DNA of 64,000 nt, from positions 35,629,501 to 35,693,500 of the forward strand of contig NC_090997.1 of assembly GCF_041146395.1 (NCBI RefSeq), read 5' to 3'. Below are positions 46,560-59,324 of this stretch, piece after piece. The number at the start of each line of letters is the position of its first letter. The stretch's first letter is position 1. Below the pieces are notes generated by a model that had not been told where the DNA came from, did no database searches, and saw only the letters and a program-made list of their open reading frames with translations. The DNA comes from Eulemur rufifrons. Taxonomy: Eukaryota > Chordata > Mammalia > Primates > Lemuridae. The translations under genes were made by a program, and so were the position numbers.

Positions 46560-47690
46560 GTTATTTTTAAGGGAAATTTAAAAACCAAAAAAGAGCTCTT
46601 AGACATTAAAAATATAATCACAAAAATAAAAATGCTGAACATAAATTATAAGATAAAATACAGTAAATATTTCTAAAAATAAAACAAAAAGACAAAGAGA
46701 AAGAAGATAATAACATTAAGAATCTAGGATGTCAAAATGTATTAGGATTCCAGAACAAATGAAAAAATGATATGCAAAAGTTTTGCAAAACTGAAAAGCA
46801 CAAGGTTCCCAATCTAAAACATTCAGGACAATGAAGATTTTTAAATATCCATTCTAAGCCCCTTCACCGTGAATTTTTTAGGGGAACAGAGAAGATCCTA
46901 AAAGCTTCCAGGTCACACAAAATAGAGACTAAGAGTGCCACTGGACTTCTCAACAGCAACATTGGAAACCAGAAAATAGTAGAGTGGCACCTGCATAATT
47001 CTCAGGAGAAATATTTCCTACTTTGAAGTTCATGCTTCACTAAGCTATCAATATAATGTGAGGATAGAATCAGACATTCGTGGTTTTTAATTACTTATTT
47101 CCAGTGACCCCTTTTCAGGAAGCTATTGGAGAATATGCTTCACCAAAATGAGCAGGGAAGAAGAGCAAGAAAAAGACATGGTGTAGCAAATGAGAATCTA
47201 ACATGGGGCAAGGCACAAAGAATTCCTGGAACATCTACAAAGAAAAGTCCAAGGATGACAGCTGTCATCCTGCAAACCAAGCCTAGATTGGAGGAGAAAT
47301 AGAGAGAGCACCACAAAAGAAGTCTGCAGGAAGAAAGAAATGGAAGTTATAGATCATCTGGCCAGTTTTACCATGTAGGAATTTATAAAGAGAAGTAATC
47401 TACAGAGCAATTAAATGATGTGGGGAGACTTGGTCTTAGGTTCAAAGAAAACTAAGCAAATGAAAGAATTGAGACAATTATTATCTCCAGGAAATGCGAA
47501 CAGCAGTAAAAGAAAGGGAACACAATCATGTACATTAATGGGCTGAGCAGTGAACAATATTCACTATCATAATAATAATGAAAATACTTAATCAAAATGT
47601 ATGCTATAACTATACTGGAACAAGTGAGATATAACAGAGTTAAAATCCTTATTTATGACAATGCAAAATCAATAGACTCTGTTTAAAAGT
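46560..47690 (+). mobile_element. Old L1 3' region
   Basis: Follows the 3' part of old L1: 'agagctcttagacattaaaa', 'ctcaacagcaacattggaaacc', 'agaaaatagtagagtggc', 'aggaagctattggagaatatgcttcaccaaaatgag' (in part) and 'gatgacagctgtcatcctgc'. Frames are destroyed. Confidence 0.7.
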
Positions 47691-47718
47691 GCTGAATCAG
47701 AAAAAAGTACTACACATA

Positions 47719-48035
47719 TAGTCATATGCCACATAAGGACATTTAGGTCAATGAGGAAACATGGTCCCATAAGGTTATAATACTGTACTTTTAATATACC
47801 ATTTTTTAATGTTTAGATACACAAATACCATTATGCAAAATTGCCGATTTAGTACAGTAACATGTTTACAAGTTTGTAGCCTAGGAGCAATCAGCTATCC
47901 CATGTAGCCTAGATGTGCAGCACAGGATACCATCTAGGATTGAGTAACTACACTCTATGATGTTTGCACAAGGACAAAATCATCTAACAATGTATTCCTA
48001 AGAATGAATCCCCATTGTTAAGTGATGCATGACTG
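47719..48035. mobile_element. Tigger-like TcMar non-autonomous transposon
   Basis: Ends 'agtcatatgccacataagga' and 'ttgttaagtgatgcatgact' form imperfect inverted repeats next to TA dinucleotides. Interior words 'acagtaacatgtttacaag', 'tgtagcctaggagcaat' match the common primate Tigger-derived MER elements. Subfamily not determined. Non-coding. Confidence 0.7.
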
Positions 48036-48039
48036 TACA

Positions 48040-49070
48040 TTATTTAGAATTATGAGGGTAATTTCTTGAAGAACCAGCCGAAAGAATCAAAAGTAGCTGT
48101 TTCTTGGAAATGGAATGGGATGAAGAAATGGTTGAGTATGAATATACTTTTTTCATTATAAGCTTTCTAAAACTATTTAAATGTTTAAATTATCTCTAAG
48201 TATTTGATGTCTTCATTATTTCAGAACTCTTTTGCAAATGGCAGCATAACAAGTCATTCTTCCTTCAAACTGAATGAACCATATTGGTTAATAATTAGTT
48301 TCTCAATTTCCTTTCCAACTTTTGCCAAATAAACACTGAAAAGTCTTATCTTTCTCATTGGCCACAGAAGTACAGTTTGCAAATTCAGAATTCTTTCCTA
48401 AATGATTTTTGATGTTTTTTCCCTACATGTTTTGTGATTTTTTTTATCAATTTCTCTTGAAATGCTTAAATTTTTGCTGTGTGATAATTATCATATTTAA
48501 AGTTACCCAGAAAGCTCCATTCATTGGAGAAATTATATGATTATGTTGATCACTAATGAATCAACAAGATTTATTTAAGATATAGGTAAACTTCAGTACC
48601 TATGGAAATCTTATTACATTTAGGGACTTGGGTAATTTTGTTTTCTTTTCTTTTTGTTTTGTTTTGTCTACCAGTTCTAACCAATTAAAAGTTCTTCAGT
48701 TGACTCAGCTGGAGGTCATCTTGTCTTTACAATTACTAATTCATACAACATCAGAAAACTGAAATTACCTCTTACTAAAATTTTTAAGTATAAAGTTACC
48801 TTTTTAAAAAAATCCACAGATATCACCTGAAATGTTTTATAATGTTTTGATTGTTCATATCTTGCCTAAGCCCATATTAACCAATACTGTTCATTAATAG
48901 TATTTTTACAACTAAAAACATAATATAATTTATATTCCACTCTAACAGAGTACCCACTTGGAAGGTTCAACTGAGGTCCATAGACAAAAGATATTAAAAT
49001 GGGTTATGAAATCAACCAACTTGTAGGAATTCAAAGTAGGTGTTTTAATATCAGTTAGCTAAATCAGATA
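48040..49070. other. No recognised feature
   Basis: AT-rich DNA; the first 150 bases may be an L1 continuation ('ttcttggaaatggaatggga'). Otherwise nothing recognised. Confidence 0.4.
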
Positions 49071-49077
49071 CATCTGT

Positions 49078-49283
49078 GAGGACGGAGGATTGGAAAATGC
49101 CTCTACAAGCCAAGGTCTACGAGAAGCTGGGAAATGGCAAGGGAAGGACTCCCTACAGGTTTCAGAGGGTGTGTGGCATTGTGAACGCCTTGAATTGGGG
49201 TTTCTGTCCTCCAGAACTGTGAGACAATGAACTTATGTTAAGTCACCCAGTTCATGGTACTTTGTTATGACAGCCCCTGAAAA
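49078..49283 (+). mobile_element. MLT1-type MaLR LTR, 3' part
   Basis: Ends with the MLT1 signature 'gtcctccagaactgtgagac', 'acttatgttaagtcaccc' and 'actttgttatgacagcccc'. A 25-base A-run follows at about 49298-49319. Only the 3' part is recognisable. Confidence 0.7.
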
Positions 49284-49324
49284 TCAAGGCAAGGGTAAAA
49301 AAAAAAAAAAAAAAAAAAAGTTTA

Positions 49325-50700
49325 AGAGATGGAGTTTAAGAGAGTTTTTAATTTTTGTTTTTGTCTTTTGAGATAGAAATTTCTTTCGAGAGAGGTAGTA
49401 TGCCATGAATCAGTGAGAGGTGTGAGGTCTGCTTTTTCCCCCTAGGTAGAGAGACTTCAAAGAGACCATTCAGAGGGCTTGGTATATGTTTCCTGGAATC
49501 TGGGAGGATCACAATGGATTGCTGTATGATAGATAAAAACAACTTTAAGAGTCTAAAAGCAAATGTCTATCACTATCAGCCAACGCAGTAAGTCAGAAAG
49601 AGTAGAATATATGAAAAACCATTTACATTTTCACTGACAGCAGAAGCAAGGATTCTGAGTATCTCTCATGAACAAATGTGGGCTATAAGGAAGAAATAGC
49701 CAATATGAAGCCACTGTGAGTTCTGTCAAAGATGAATGCCTGAAAAGGCAAAGGGATCCAAATAGAAAGAGACCATACAAGAAACCACCAGAAAACCAAA
49801 GGATGAGGGTAGAGTCGTCAGTTGAAGAAAATGCACTGGCTAAGAGCCAAGAACAGCAGGTAAACATTTTCAGTGAGTCCTCAGGAGAACCTTTCAAAAT
49901 GCCACAAGAGAAAGAATCAGTTTTAAATGCCTACTAGACTTACGGAGAATAAAATCATCTTATTACACTAACAATATCAAGTAAAAATTTACGTGTACCC
50001 TTTATCTACCCTGCCCCCATATTTTTGATATCAGTTTGCAAAATAGGGAAGGAGGAGCAGGATGAGAAATACCATGAAGCATGTCCACAGCCAATGGGGA
50101 CTGGGTCCCAGTCAGCTGGGACTGATGGGGTGGAAGAGGGACAGTGAAGAGAAGAGTAACTTAAAATCAATTTCAGACAGGACTTCTGTCTGTGATAAAC
50201 CAGCTCGTGGCACGCTAACCCATTTCACATAAAAACAACTAGAGAAAATGCATTAAATATAAAAACATAGTTTGGAGGCATCAAAAAAATATATATGTTT
50301 GGAAAATGCCAAGGTCACCAGGACTTGAAGGACAACGCAGTGAAGTGACTCTAAAATTCTAACCTGTTTTTCCCATAAGATATTTTGTGTTAAATAAAAT
50401 GACAAAAAAAAAAAAAAAAAAAAAAACTGAGAGGGGAAACAGAGCATCCCACAGTATCACAATGTTGAGGAGACAAAAATTAGAGCTCAAGGCTGCCAAG
50501 GCAGGAGAATTTGAAATAAAAAATTCTGAAGAGGTGGGAATAACAATGCCTGACTCCAGTGGCTCTTTTCCTCTAGCAGCATCTCTCAGTTCCCGATTGG
50601 TGTGTAGGATCCTGGTAAACTCTCCAGGACTTTTGTTTCGATCTGTGAAGGACTACAGCTTAATCCTGCAATACTTAAGACTACTGTAAATACATGAGAC
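49325..50700. other. Unassigned stretch
   Basis: No repeat or exon recognised. A-run at about 50403-50426. Frames here (49631-49937, 50387-50689) are chance or read through simple sequence. Confidence 0.4.
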
Positions 50701-50837
50701 CTTAAAGAGACCTAAACCCAGACTTGAATTGGTTCCATCTTTGTGCAAAGATGATCTTCCATTATTCTGTATGACAGAAACTGAAATCAGTCCTCTCAGG
50801 ATAAGATAATAGTCTCTAGAGCTTCTATTATTTTTTC

Positions 50838-50855
50838 ACACACACACACACACAT
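50838..50855 (+). repeat. (CA)n microsatellite
   Basis: About nine CA units in AT-rich DNA. Confidence 0.85.
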
Positions 50856-50859
50856 AAAA

Positions 50860-52640
50860 ATCAGGTGTTAAATAAAAAATTACCAGAAATATCTAAAAAC
50901 GGGGCCAAGTAAGCAAATGAACAATAGAAATAGAACCAAAAATGAATTATATGGTAGATTATCCAACATTGACTTGAAAATAACTGTGATTAATTTGTTG
51001 GAGAGTAAATGACAAGACAGAGAAGTTTGCCATTAAATTGGAACTATGAAAAAAATTAATAGAAATTCTCCAAATCAATGACAAATTACAACAAAAGTAA
51101 CTTAACTGATGGGCTTAAACAGATTGGATTGAGCTGAGAAGAAATGGGAGATAGTTAAGTTCAGCAGAAACTACGCAAATTGACATATGGAGAGCAAAGG
51201 AGGACAGAAAATACAGATACATGGTACAGGGTGAAAACGCCTACTATATGGAATGGAATTTCAGAAGGAGAGGAAAGAGTGAGTAGGGCAAAAGTAATAT
51301 TTGAAGAAATAAGTTATTTTCCAAAAGTGATGAAAGTCACTAAGTAACAGTATGAAATACTCCACAAACTCAAAGCAGATCACAAAGAAAACAGTGTCCA
51401 GGCACATCACAGTAACACTGCTGAAAAAAAAAAAATCTTAAAAGCAGCCATATAGTTTTTTTAAATATAAACAAACAAACAAAAAAAATTGCCCTAAAAG
51501 AACAAAAAAAATTTACTCCTGGTCAAAATCATAGAAGCCAGAAAATAACAGAATCATTATTTCCAAGGGCTGAAAGAAAATAATTAACTTTAACTTCTAC
51601 ACATTTGAAAATATGTCCTTCAAATATTATGTATGACAAAACAAAACAAAACAAAAAAATGAAAGAGAGCTCTGTGGGCAAATGAAAAATAATTTGCACC
51701 ACAAATATGGCAATTAAGGAAAAAAATAAATATCCAAATCAATATTAGTCAACAATGGAATATAATAGTCTTAATGTATGAGCTTTAAACTATATGTAGA
51801 ATTAAAACAGACAACGACAACAACAAAAAAACAGCAATAACTTAAAAAGTGGCAGGCTGTACATCGAGTTCTAAGATTTTAACGTTATATAGAATCTGGT
51901 AAAAATAATCATTTATATTAGACTCTAGAAATGAAAAGAAACATGTTTTAACTCTGAGTTAACAACCAAAATTATATATAACTAAAAAACTAATAAGGGA
52001 AAATATGAAACTTAAACTTTGATTCAATAGGCAATACATTTCTAAGTAAAACATTGGTCAAAGAAGAAATCACAGTGGAAATTACAAAACACTTAGAACT
52101 CAATGATAATGCAAATACAACATACCAAAACTTGTGAGCTGCAGCTAAAGCTTTGCTTAGAGGGAAATTCATATCCTTACATGCATATATTTGAAAAAGA
52201 AAAAAAGGCAAAAAATCAATTTGTACTGCTCATCTCAAAAAGTTAAAAGCCAGAACAGAAACTAAACCTAAAGAAAGTAGAAGGCAGGAAATAAAAAGGT
52301 AATAGCAGAAATTAATAAAATAGTTACCAAAATACAATAGAGAAAAATCAACAAAAACAAAGATTAGCTCTTCTATAGACTCCTAAAATTGATAAACCAC
52401 TAACAAGACTGTTCAAAGAAAGGAGATAAGACACAATACAACTATCAATATCATAAATAAAAAGGAAGGGAGCACATCAACACATATCTTACCAACATTA
52501 AAAAGATTTTAAGAGATATTATGAATGATTTCATGCCAATAAATATGACCATTTAGATGAAATAGAGAAATAGAAAAACAACTACCAAAATTTATACAAG
52601 AAGAAATTTCAAATGAGAATATTCATATATTCATCAAAGA
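50860..52640 (+). mobile_element. Old L1 pieces (3' UTR part, then ORF2 part)
   Basis: 50860-51640 resembles old L1 3'-UTR ('aatcttaaaagcagccatat', 'gaagccagaaaataacag'). 51990-52640 is ORF2 reverse-transcriptase region: 'gaagaaatcacagtggaaatt', 'gagggaaattcatatcctt', 'aaaacaaagattagctctt', 'tttcatgccaataaatatg'. The order (3' UTR before ORF2) means at least two insertions or a rearrangement. Includes a (AAAC)n run near 51635-51655. Confidence 0.7.
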
Positions 52641-52644
52641 AACT

Positions 52645-52800
52645 AAATCTGTAATTTAAAACTTTCTCACAAGGAAGACTCCCACCTCCCACAAAGTGCT
52701 CAGTGACAGCCAGGAACCAAATGGGTCATTTAAGCAGTTAGTCTCCAAAAAGCCTAGAAAGGTTCAGGAAATAAATTTGATAGCAATAAGATGTAGGTAA
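52645..52800. other. No recognised feature
   Basis: Short unassigned interval between L1 and Alu. Confidence 0.4.
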
Positions 52801-52814
52801 AAAGAAAACCATAG

Positions 52815-53151
52815 GCCGGGCGCGGTGGCTCACGCCTGTAATCCTAGCTCTCTGGGAGGCCGAGGTGGGCGGATCGTTTGAGCTCAGGAGTTCGAGACCA
52901 GCCTGAGCAAGAGCGAGACCCCATCTCTACTAAAAATAGAAAGAAATTATATGGACAGCTAAAAATATATATAGAAAAAATTAGCCGGGCATGGTGGTGC
53001 ATGCTTGTAGTCTCAGCTACTCGGGAGGCTGAGACAGGAGGATCGCTTGAGCTCAGGAGTTTGAGGTTGCTGTGAGCTAGGCTGACGCCACGGCACTCAC
53101 TCTAGCCTGGGCAACAGAGTGAGACTCTGTCTCAAAAAAAAAAAAAAAAAG
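52815..53151 (+). repeat. Young strepsirrhine-type Alu (left arm of inverted pair)
   Basis: Complete dimer from 'gccgggcgcggtggctcacg' through the A/T linker (near 52960) to 'gcaacagagtgagactctgt' and an A-tail. Target duplication aaagaaaaccatag at 52801-52814 and 53152-53165, exact. Many CpGs are retained, indicating youth. Its chance 65-codon frame differs by only a few residues from that of the copy at 54432, a sign of close relatedness. Confidence 0.96.
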
Positions 53152-53165
53152 AAAGAAAACCATAG

Positions 53166-54417
53166 ACAAAAATAAAGTTGCTTTTTTAATATGCCCTATT
53201 ACTAATGTACTTGAGAAACATTTTTTCTTTAGACTCAGTACAGATAAAAGTTACTTTTAAAATCTCCTCCACATGTCATCTAGCACATAAATGACTTTTT
53301 TGTTTTTTTGGAGATCAGGCTTACAGCTAGCAAATGTTTTAAGCTGGGTGACTTTTTCATCTTTTCAATTTGTGAGGTTTTAAGAAACACTACAATAGGG
53401 CATCAGTTTCAGAAGGGGAGAGGTGGCTGGTGATGGGAGTGCCAGCAACCATACTTAAAAGTTTATATTTCCAAGGAAGCAGGAGAACAAGAAGAAATGT
53501 TCGTGTAAAAAAGTCAGTAAGTTATATTTAACAATCTCCAGATGGATTTGCAAGAAGAATACTTACAGGTTTTAGCTACAGATTTCCAGCTACCATTTTC
53601 TGAAAAGGTAGTATAAATACATGCGCTAATTAAACCTCAGATTTAGCCAGCTATTAGGTTGAGTTGAAGGAGTTCACACTTTTTCTCAATTCTTTCATCT
53701 TGCCTGGCTCTCGTCTCAACAGTGGGCATGAGTTTACATTGGCAATCACATGCTCCCCACTAGAAGTGCTGGAAATATTACTTATATTAAAAACAAGAAC
53801 TTTGGATTAAATACAAGCTACTAACTCTGACATGCTGAGAGTTAATATCTGGATAAATCAGATTCTCTTGTCCTTTAATTCTTGAAATTTTTAATATATC
53901 CAATCTTTTTGGCTAAAATACGGTTCACTACACTTTTAAAACCCCACTTATTTAATAAATCTTTTCATTAGAGTTGACATGGTTAGGTCTTTTGTGAATT
54001 GCATCTCTTTAAAAAAATCAGTAAAACTACATCTGAACAATAATTTCCATTACATTTATTTTAAATAATGTAGGAAATTAATTTACATGTCATTGACAGC
54101 CTTAGTTTTTTTAAGGCTTTGATTTTTTTTTCTAAAAGTTATAGAATAATATGAATTTGGTCATGAGAAATTTCTTGGATTCTTTTTAAAGGGGGGATGT
54201 ACACCTTCTATCAATTGTAACTGAGAGATAAAATCTAGATTTCCAAAAAAAGCCAAATGGAGAGCAGCACTCACATTACAAGAGTAGTCAAAGTACAGAC
54301 CTGTTATATATCTTGTTCCCATTACGCTTTTACAATATCTTGTGATTTATAAAAATGTGATTTACTTACTACATTTATGAAATATATATATATACACACA
54401 TTACACCATGTCTCTTT
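53166..54417. other. Spacer between inverted Alus; no recognised feature
   Basis: About 1.25 kb of AT-rich DNA without recognised repeats or exons; a short (TA)n(CA)n run lies at about 54384-54400. Confidence 0.45.
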
Positions 54418-54427
54418 AAGGCATCAT

Positions 54428-54778
<351 letters not shown>

Positions 54779-54799
54779 AAGGCATCATAATTAAATAGC

Positions 54800-54960
54800 C
54801 AAAGAAAAGCATTTATTTACTGAGTCTAAATTGGGATGAATTTTATAACAGATATGCTGATGGAGATGGGTAACAAAAAAAATTCTAAAATTATAAATAT
54901 TCTCTGCCCTGATGATTTAAAAAGTGTTCAAAATTTAAAATGACAAAAATAAATACATAT
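54800..54960. other. No recognised feature
   Basis: Short unassigned AT-rich interval. Confidence 0.4.
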
Positions 54961-54964
54961 TTAC

Positions 54965-55345
54965 ATGTTATGTTATCAGCAAAATATTTTTAATTACTTA
55001 TATAAAAAGTTATTTGCAAAGATAGAGAACAAAACAGTGATTACAGGGCGGGGGAAGACATGCGGAGATGTTGGTCAGAAGATACATGGGATGAACAAGT
55101 CTAGAGAGCTACTGTACAAGAAAACTATAGGTAATAAAATTGTACTGTATTTGAGATTCCTGCTAAATGAGCAGATTTTACCACTCTTATCACAAAAACA
55201 AAAAAAAAATGGTAACTGTGTGAGCCCTGGATATGTTAATTTGCTTCACCATAGTAACCTTTTTACTACCTATATGTATTATATCACGTAACATCATGTT
55301 GTATACCGTAAATATACACAATAAAGTTTATTTTTTAAAAAAAAC
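54965..55345 (+). mobile_element. Old L1 3' UTR
   Basis: Follows the L1 3'-UTR pattern 'agtgattacagggcggggg', 'gatgaacaagtctagagagct', 'actgtacaagaaaactatagg', 'atacacaataaagtttattt' with a final A-rich tail. The 108-codon frame here is a chance frame in the element. Confidence 0.7.
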
Positions 55346-55349
55346 TAAA

Positions 55350-55665
55350 AATATTGTTTAAACAATAACCAACTCTTTATTATCTTAAAATTTATTGTTG
55401 GGAAAAAAAACTGTTACATAGAGATTTATTTGCACCCTGCAAGTTATTTGAGTTTAACATGATTCTGTGCATATAGTCAGAATCCAACAAATACTTGTCT
55501 GATGACTGATAGGAAAAAGCAGAGGAAGTAGAAATCTCTCTCTCTTTTCCAGGCATTGCATCACTTGATGGGAAACACAGAGTGAATACTAATGAAAACA
55601 CAGAGGAAGACAAATGGTAAAACATAAAAATAGGATCTGACCTACATTTGCAACTTTATCTTCTG
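55350..55665. other. No recognised feature
   Basis: Unassigned; possible short MIR or L2 trace at 55465-55505 ('agtcagaatccaacaaatac'). Confidence 0.4.
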
Positions 55666-55669
55666 ATTA

Positions 55670-55990
55670 CTACTCCCAGCCATCTACCCACCCATCTTTA
55701 CCTTCCTCTTTCCTCAAGCTCACACTTCATGTTCTAGCACCTTAGCAAGGCTGTTCCCACTTACCAGGATATCCTACCCATCTCTACCTGCTCTTCTCCA
55801 CCTCAAAGGCTAATTCTTGTTGTGATATTTTCTGGCCCTTCCCTGACAGCTCCCATAGCACCTGTGTGCGCTGTCTCAGCACTGATCATGTTGCTATCAT
55901 CATGTTTTTGTGACTCTCTGCTGACTAACTGTGAGGCTGATTAGGCAGTAGGCAAAGTCTATCTCCACCTCTTACAGCATCTGGCACTGG
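55670..55990 (+). mobile_element. L2 LINE, 3' region
   Basis: Pyrimidine-rich L2 3' sequence: 'ggctgttcccacttaccagg', 'cacctcaaaggctaattc', 'ggcccttccctgacagctccc', 'ctgactaactgtgaggctg', 'cagcatctggcactggg'. Confidence 0.7.
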
Positions 55991-56291
55991 GAGTATAAAT
56001 GCAAACCCTGCACACATCAAAGTCAAACTTAGCAATGTGAAAAATGTGTTTGGACTGCAACTGAGTTAAATTCTGTGACCAGCTCTGCCAGATGGAAGTT
56101 GAAGCTAAGCAGGTCATATGACAGCTGGGAAGCACAGAAGACACTTTTCTGGAGTATGAGATAAGAAGTGTGCATGGCCTTCTGCTCCATGGACGAGCAT
56201 ATGCTTCTCAAAACCAGTGAGGGCTTTGCCTTGGGAGCATACTGAAGAGTCAGGTCACGGCAAATGTAACCCCAAGAGTGAATTTTCATGA

Positions 56292-56657
56292 TGTCTTATT
56301 CAGTTCAGGCTCATATAACAAATTACCATAAACTGGGTGGTTAAACAGTAAACATTTATTTCTCACAATTCTGAATGTTGAGAAGTCCAAGATCAAGGTG
56401 CTGGCAGATTTGATGTCTGGTAAAGGCCACTCCTTCTGGTTTGCCAATGCCGTCTTCTCACAGTATCTTCACGTGGCAGAGAGCAGAGAGTAAGAGCAAA
56501 CTCTTGTTTCTTCTCATAAGGACAAATTCCACTCATGATGACACTATCCTCATGATCTAATTACTCCCTCAAGGCCCCATCTCCTAATACCATCACGTTG
56601 GAGGTTAGAATTTCAACATATGAATTTGGTGAGGAATACACACATTCAGTCCATACA
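56292..56657 (-). mobile_element. MLT1A-type MaLR solo LTR
   Basis: Near full-length reverse complement of MLT1: 'caaattaccataaactgggtgg', 'tttctcacaattctgaatgttg', 'tccaagatcaaggtgctggcag', 'ggccccatctcctaatacc', 'catatgaatttggtgagg', ending 'cagtccataca'. Flanks catga (56287-56291) and catgg (56658-56662) look like a 5-bp TSD with one change. Confidence 0.85.
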
Positions 56658-56664
56658 CATGGTA

Positions 56665-57830
56665 AACCCCATTTTCAAGAGTTCACAGCAATTCACTAAT
56701 TGGGTTTTCCAGTTTGTCCTAGTTCTACTTATTTATAGAATGATTTTTACTAAACAGTTCTATGCTCTGTCTTTTAGAATGGGTTCCATTGCTTTAAGTT
56801 TTTTACTTTATAGTATTTTTTAATTTAATAGCATATTTTAAATTATTTTTTATATAAATTCCACTGCTATATGCTGACATTTCTCAGGCAATATTTGAAT
56901 AACAGCAAACAGATATTTTGAGAGAAAATCTTGAGTGTTTTCTATCCTAAAAAAGATTTCACCTGTTTGAACCATGTCTAATCCTACAAAATTATGGATT
57001 ATAATCTCTCTGTAGTTTATAAATGGCATATCTCTAAGTGAGGGAAGAATAGAACAAGGTGACCCTTCAAAAACTTTTTAATCCCCATGATTCAATTTTG
57101 AAATGGTTTTCATTTGCCACCAGGTCTTCCCCACTCCACCTGGGACATAGATCACCCTAGTCTATGGAGTCTATAACTCCAAAAGTGTAATTTTTAATTA
57201 AACTGTGAATCATTAACTTACATGAAAGAGCAAAGGTAATCCTTCCATTTTTCAAGGTCATTATTAAGACTGCAGATAGAATTCTTTTCTTTCTGTTGTC
57301 AACTTGGGACATATACAAAGTAAATTTGAAACATCTTCAGATGTTAAGTAAAAAAATTTGAATCAACATGCATTTTTATGTTCTTGGAATTTTAAGCATA
57401 AAATAGTTCCCATTTTCAATAATCTACATGGTAGTTAAGAAGACAAGATTCACATTAGTGACATATCCAGAGTTCAGTAGGAACATCTGTCCAAAAATGA
57501 GTTGTGAATTCAATGAAACACATTCTAGTGTCCAAGAATTCAGAGAAAGTGAGACCACCATGGCTAGAACTATAAGGAAGACTCCATGGAAAAGATTTGA
57601 CCAGGGTTTTACATAAGGTGTAGAATTTTAGAAAGGAAAAAAAGAATGAATGGCATAGTGTAAGAGATAAAATGAATGTGTGAACAATGTGGTATATACA
57701 AATCACCTGAGTAACTAACCTGAACAAAAGGTTATTCAAAATCAGCATTTTCTAGTGTATCTTCTGTAGAATGCTAGATCCCAGGAAGACAATAGATGCA
57801 TGAACTGCAGCAGTAGTAAGCCTCTTAAAC
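56665..57830. other. No recognised feature
   Basis: AT-rich unassigned DNA with chance frames on both strands at 57428-57748. Confidence 0.45.
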
Positions 57831-57834
57831 ATAT

Positions 57835-58045
57835 AGTGGCCAGAGATTAAATGATTGGTTCTGAATCGTAACCTTCCACTCTGGATTGTGTAACCTTGAA
57901 CAAGTTGCTTAATCTCCTGGTAAAATGAGTATACCAAGTGTATCTAATTCAAAGAGTTCCTGTGAGTATTCAATAAGCTAATATTCTATTAGGACCTGAT
58001 ACACAATAAACATGCAGTGTATGTTAATTCTTATTAGCTATTATG
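57835..58045 (+). repeat. MIR SINE
   Basis: Diverged MIR: 'attggttctgaatcgtaacc', 'ccttgaacaagttgcttaatc', 'gagtattcaataagctaata', 'cctgatacacaataaac'. Confidence 0.65.
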
Positions 58046-58049
58046 TTTT

Positions 58050-58370
58050 TCTAAAAAAACATTGTGTGATCAAAATAGGTTTAGGAAGAAATGTGTTAAG
58101 TAAAAGTGCACAGGATTATTTATGCATGACTTCCCACAGACCTTGATATAATAATGAGTCTTGTGAATGTCAAAACTTACAAGGTTTCATAAATTTATTA
58201 GGCTATGGAACCCTCTTTGTGTGGTGCACAATTAATTTTCTGTGTACAATTTTGGGAAATGTTGTCATATGTAATACAAGGTAAATGTACTTAAATGTAC
58301 ACCTGCTCCTTGTATACAGCCTTAGAGTTTATAGTAATATTGCTGACATATTTAATAATTTATTATTAAT
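58050..58370. other. No recognised feature
   Basis: Unassigned AT-rich DNA. Confidence 0.45.
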
Positions 58371-58374
58371 AATA

Positions 58375-58555
58375 CTAACTAATATGTACTGAGAATTATA
58401 CTTTTAATTACCCTAGAAGCAATCCTATTAGGCAGACACTAACATTATCACCCCTTTTCCTATACCAAGAAATTGATTCTTAGAGAAGTTACATTTTTAG
58501 GTTCAAAGATCTAGTATGTGGCAGAGCTTGGGATTCATATTCAAAGTCCATGGAC
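58375..58555 (-). repeat. MIR SINE
   Basis: Reverse complement of MIR: 'caatcctattaggcagacac', 'cattatcacccc', 'gagaagttaca', 'tatgtggcagagcttgggat'. Confidence 0.7.
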
Positions 58556-58559
58556 TCAA

Positions 58560-58885
58560 CCAATGATTAAATGATACTACACAGAACAGTCTGTCCTCCT
58601 TTGGTTTCTTATGGTCTCACCTTCTCCCCCAAGCTGGCTTATCAGGAAATTTCTTCTGAAAAATACAGAAAGTAGTTCGGGTGGCTACAATTTTATTCAT
58701 CACTTTACGGGAATAAGACACTTACAAAATCATGTTCCAAAGCATATATTATAGTTTTTGGTGAGTTTACAGTTGGCTTTTGTTCAGTCTTCACATACCA
58801 CACGAGCCATGTCATTGCAGCACTCATTTACTCAGCCTGTCTTGGTGGTTTGAGAAGTGTGCTCGTTTTATAGCCAAGTATACGC
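58560..58885. other. No recognised feature
   Basis: Unassigned. Confidence 0.45.
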
Positions 58886-58889
58886 CATT

Positions 58890-59320
58890 TGCTGTTGTTT
58901 TTGTGCCCCAAAATTCATGTGTTGGAAACTTACTCTCCAATGTGGTAGTAGTAAAAGGTGGAGCCTTTAAGAGGTGATTGGATCATGAGAGCTCTGCCAT
59001 CATAAAAAATTAATCCATTCATAGATTAGTGAATTAATGGACTAATGAATTATCATGGGAGTGGAACTGGTGGCTTTACAAGAAGAGGAAGAGAGACCTG
59101 AGCAGCCCTGTTAGCAGGCTCGCCCCCTCACCATATGATGCCCTGTACTGCCCTGGGGCTCTGCAGAGACTTTCCACCAGGGAAAAGATTCTCACCAGAT
59201 TTGGAGCCATGCCCTTGAGCTTCCCAGCTTCCAGAATTGTAACATAAAGTTCTTTTCTTTATAAATTACCCAGTTTCAGGTATTCTGTTATAAGCAATAG
59301 AAAATGAACTAACTAAGACA
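58890..59320 (+). mobile_element. MST/MLT1-type MaLR solo LTR
   Basis: Complete LTR: starts 'tgctgttgtttttgtgcccc', continues 'aaaattcatgtgttggaaac', 'taagaggtgattggatcatgag', 'tcccagcttccagaattgtaa', 'tataaattacccagtttcagg', and ends 'aactaactaagaca'. Contains a short palindromic AATTAATCC...-like segment near 59005-59050 typical of some MST members. No convincing TSD. Confidence 0.85.
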
Positions 59321-59324
59321 CGGT

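Noticed and set aside
52878..53075. Two almost identical 65-codon frames (also 54517-54714 on the other strand)
   Set aside because: Both are translations of Alu sequence. The similarity reflects two young Alu copies, not a gene family.
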